In this document: piece after piece, positions 61,690-64,000 of the stretch
Layout of the letters: each line of letters begins with the position of its first letter
How positions within the stretch are numbered: position 1 is the stretch's first letter
NCBI RefSeq assembly: GCF_022458985.1
Contig: NC_061785.1
Location: forward strand, 2,039,816-2,103,815
Direction: 5' to 3'
Origin: Mugil cephalus
Taxonomy: Eukaryota > Chordata > Actinopteri > Mugiliformes > Mugilidae
DNA length: 64,000 bases
Made by a program: the position numbers and the translations under genes
Notes under the pieces: generated by a model
The model's input: the letters and a program-made list of their open reading frames with translations, nothing else
Told to the model about the DNA's origin: nothing
Databases searched by the model: none

Positions 61690-63755
61690 TCTAAAATCCA
61701 TCTGTCAGCACGTCAACAACACCAGCGACGCTCTGACTCTGGACTTCACCACGTTTTGTTTTGTGAAGGATCTGAGGTGAAGATGAGTTATTTCCCAGAG
61801 AACATGTAGCAGCTGAGACGACGCTGACCTCCTCTCAAACAGACGTCCTCTGAGTCTATTCGATGGAAAATGTCTTGGTGTTTAAATAAACGCTCTCTGC
61901 TCTGCATCATTCCCCCCTCAGCGCTGAGAGGACGTGCAGTGATTTAAATGCAGCGGCAGCAAAGAGCAGAACGTTGCAGCTCATCTGATCTCGTGGGAAA
62001 CCAGATAACTGATCAATTATTTCCTCCGATAACCTCGGTGAGTTCTGCCCACGGACGTCGGCATCGATCAAACCGCCTCATGAACATGATTGAGTTTGAC
62101 GTCCTGCTGTTATTTCCTCTCAGGTCTCGACCACACGGACCGATGCTGTTAATGTTGTTTAATTCTATGCAAAACACGCAGTCATGCAGCGACACATCTC
62201 CTCAGTCAGGGATTATTTTCTATTATACAAATAGATCAAACATATAAACAGAAAACTTTTCTTTAACTAAACTGAACTATAAATCATTTATTATTTAGAC
62301 TATTCTCCACACTGACCTATAAAGTGTCTTCATCCTCTCTCTTTCTATGTCTCTCTCTTTATTTCTTTCTCGTCCACCGTTCATTACAGGAACCAAGGAA
62401 ACGCACCTTTTTAATCCATTTCTCTCATGACCCGTCTACAATAAATGCATTTGTATGAATGAAGATGTGGTCGTTGTTGGTGAATTATGAATAAATATCT
62501 ATGATCTGCTGTTTGTCGAGTGTCGCTCAAACACAGCATTAAAGGATCAACAAACCTTCACACTTTCTGCAAGTTAAAGCCAGAAATACACAATAATCTG
62601 CAAAGAAACAGACACAACGCTGGGGTACCATGTTCTGTATTTCAGAAATACTTGGAAATAAAAGAAACCTACGCGGAATTAAAGATGTGCATCGTGGTAA
62701 GTGAGTGAAACAGACTGGATTTCATCTAATCTCGTGTTTGTTATAAATTATTTCAAATAATCGAACAGCACATAGAAGTGCTTTAAATATCAAGTACACA
62801 CATTCACACAATACTTGGATGCAGTGGAGGCCACAGAAGTGACATCGTACTAATTCATTCAGCTTTATGTGTTTGTGGTTATTAACAATATTCACACAAA
62901 AAAAAAAAAAACACATTGAAAATTTAAACTTAACTGTGCAATAATCTTAAAGTTAACTGAATGCATGACTTCTCATAGCTTGGTGCCACGTTTACCCCGT
63001 CAGTCCCGACATTAGCAAGGATTTTCTCTGCCATTGTTTCTGTGCCATCAGCAGGTCGAGGTCCAGCAAAGCGCTCACGGTTTAACTGTCAGCAAACGTT
63101 CGACCATTGTAAAAATAAAACAAAACAAAACAAAAAAAAACTCTTTGTTCTGCAGCAAAGCCACAGCTTCATCCCCGCGCTTCGACTTCCAAATGAACCG
63201 CGTCGCTGTCTGATACCACGCGGAGAGTCGGTCAATAGGAGGTTTATCTGTTATTCATCGTGCGGAGGCTGGAGGTTCCCCTCAGATCCAGCTTAGGGAA
63301 CCACCAGCAACGGCAAACGTGCACAGTCACAGGCAGCAGATCAGAAGACGCGAAGTTGTTTCGACTTGAAGTTGTTCACCACCGAGTGTTTGTCCTGTGC
63401 ACATCATGACCCTGCAGGAGAGAAAAACAGTGGATGAGTTTCATCTTTTTTTTTTTTTTTTATGCATTAAATAAAGGTTTAAAATGTGGACATGAAAGTG
63501 CAGCTCGCTCAGGAGTGGAGGACTAAAAACATTCTCATTTTCACACACTGTGACACGTTTCCTCCGTTTGACTTCTGCTAATAGACGTAAAAACGACAAA
63601 TGTGACCATTAATTCATCCTAACAATGAATCAGTTCAGTGTCATCGTTCATCCAGTGAAACAAAAGCTGGAATTGAACTCGTTAAGATGTTTTCATCCAC
63701 GTAGCTTCTTCAGTTCTGAGAAACATCAACTGAACTTAGATTCAAGAAGTTGCTT
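61690..63755. other. Gene-free stretch near the right edge
   Basis: Mostly unique DNA. Two spots look weakly exon-like (61689-61771 plus strand, 63345-63413 minus strand) but neither can be tied to a gene. An A-rich AAAAC run lies at 63117-63142. Confidence 0.4.
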
Positions 63756-63759
63756 TTGA

Positions 63760-63820
63760 TTCAGGTTGTTTCAGGTTGTTTCAGGTTGTTCCAGGTTGTG
63801 TCAGGTTGTTTCAGGTTGTA
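63760..63820. repeat. 10-bp tandem repeat TTTCAGGTTG
   Basis: About six copies of TCAGGTTGTT with minor variants near the right edge. Confidence 0.9.
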
Positions 63821-64000
63821 CTGCCTGCACAAAGATGGACGAACCCTAAATGAAGGTGGTTTTGAAGCGAAGTGGTGTCACTGGTTGTCGCCATCTTGTG
63901 ACTCCACTGAAACAAAGGCATCTGGTCTCCAGTCGATGTTTTTGAGAACTGAAGAAGCTGCTTGGATGAAACATCTTGAAGGATCTTATTTGAGGAACGA

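Noticed and set aside
61689-61771. Exon-like segment on plus (acceptor TTTCTTCCAG, then LKSICQHVNNTSDALTLDF)
   Set aside because: Only one isolated short segment with a weak donor, open in several frames; no partner exon found.
1-64000. Bacterial-type features (operons, CRISPR, insertion sequences), tRNA and rRNA genes
   Set aside because: The introns and protein families are vertebrate; I saw no cloverleaf, rRNA or spaced direct-repeat array of CRISPR type.

Overview
The window is vertebrate nuclear DNA, almost certainly from a teleost fish. Genes are split by introns of mostly 80-1500 bp with GT-AG borders (one GC-AG). Proteins match vertebrate families at high identity. Intergenic DNA carries fish-type repeats: LINE tails ending in AATAAAGT-like motifs, CA and GAA microsatellites, GTTAGC-rich minisatellites, a Tc1-like relic and a MITE-like element. 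All identifications come from reading the sequence; no database search was run.

Layout. (1) About 12.58 kb down to 1, minus strand: the 5' part of rnf213 (giant AAA+/RING E3 ligase), a 5' UTR exon plus 22 coding exons in continuous phase, giving about 1911 codons; the gene runs off the left edge. Two ISRE-like motifs lie upstream of its first exon. (2) 15.39-13.65 kb, minus: a three-exon gene for a 164-aa secreted protein I do not recognise. (3) 33.90-19.56 kb, minus: complete 17-exon nploc4 (NPL4, a p97/VCP cofactor), 637 aa, with large minisatellites in two introns. (4) 36.70-39.58 kb, plus: a two-exon C2H2 zinc-finger gene with eight fingers; an 11-bp minisatellite abuts its splice acceptor. 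(5) 42.02-41.59 kb, minus: complete pde6g (rod phosphodiesterase inhibitory gamma subunit, 87 aa), with an upstream exon and a TATA/CRX-like promoter near 43.5 kb. (6) 49.10-48.19 kb, minus: oxld1, whose reading frame is broken by a 1-bp loss in a 27-bp coding minisatellite. (7) 49.1-64 kb: no gene I can support, mainly repeats and unique non-coding DNA.

The order nploc4 - pde6g - oxld1 matches human 17q25.3, where TSPAN10 sits between NPLOC4 and PDE6G; here that place holds the zinc-finger gene. RNF213 is also on 17q25.3 in human but farther away. The genes do not form a pathway; they are neighbours by conserved synteny.

The most interesting structures are the frameshifted oxld1 repeat, a pair of related 34-bp minisatellites in opposite orientation on either side of oxld1, and several minisatellites whose unit lengths (8 and 11 bp) keep false reading frames open and join true exons. 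I found no evidence for a wholly new biological system.
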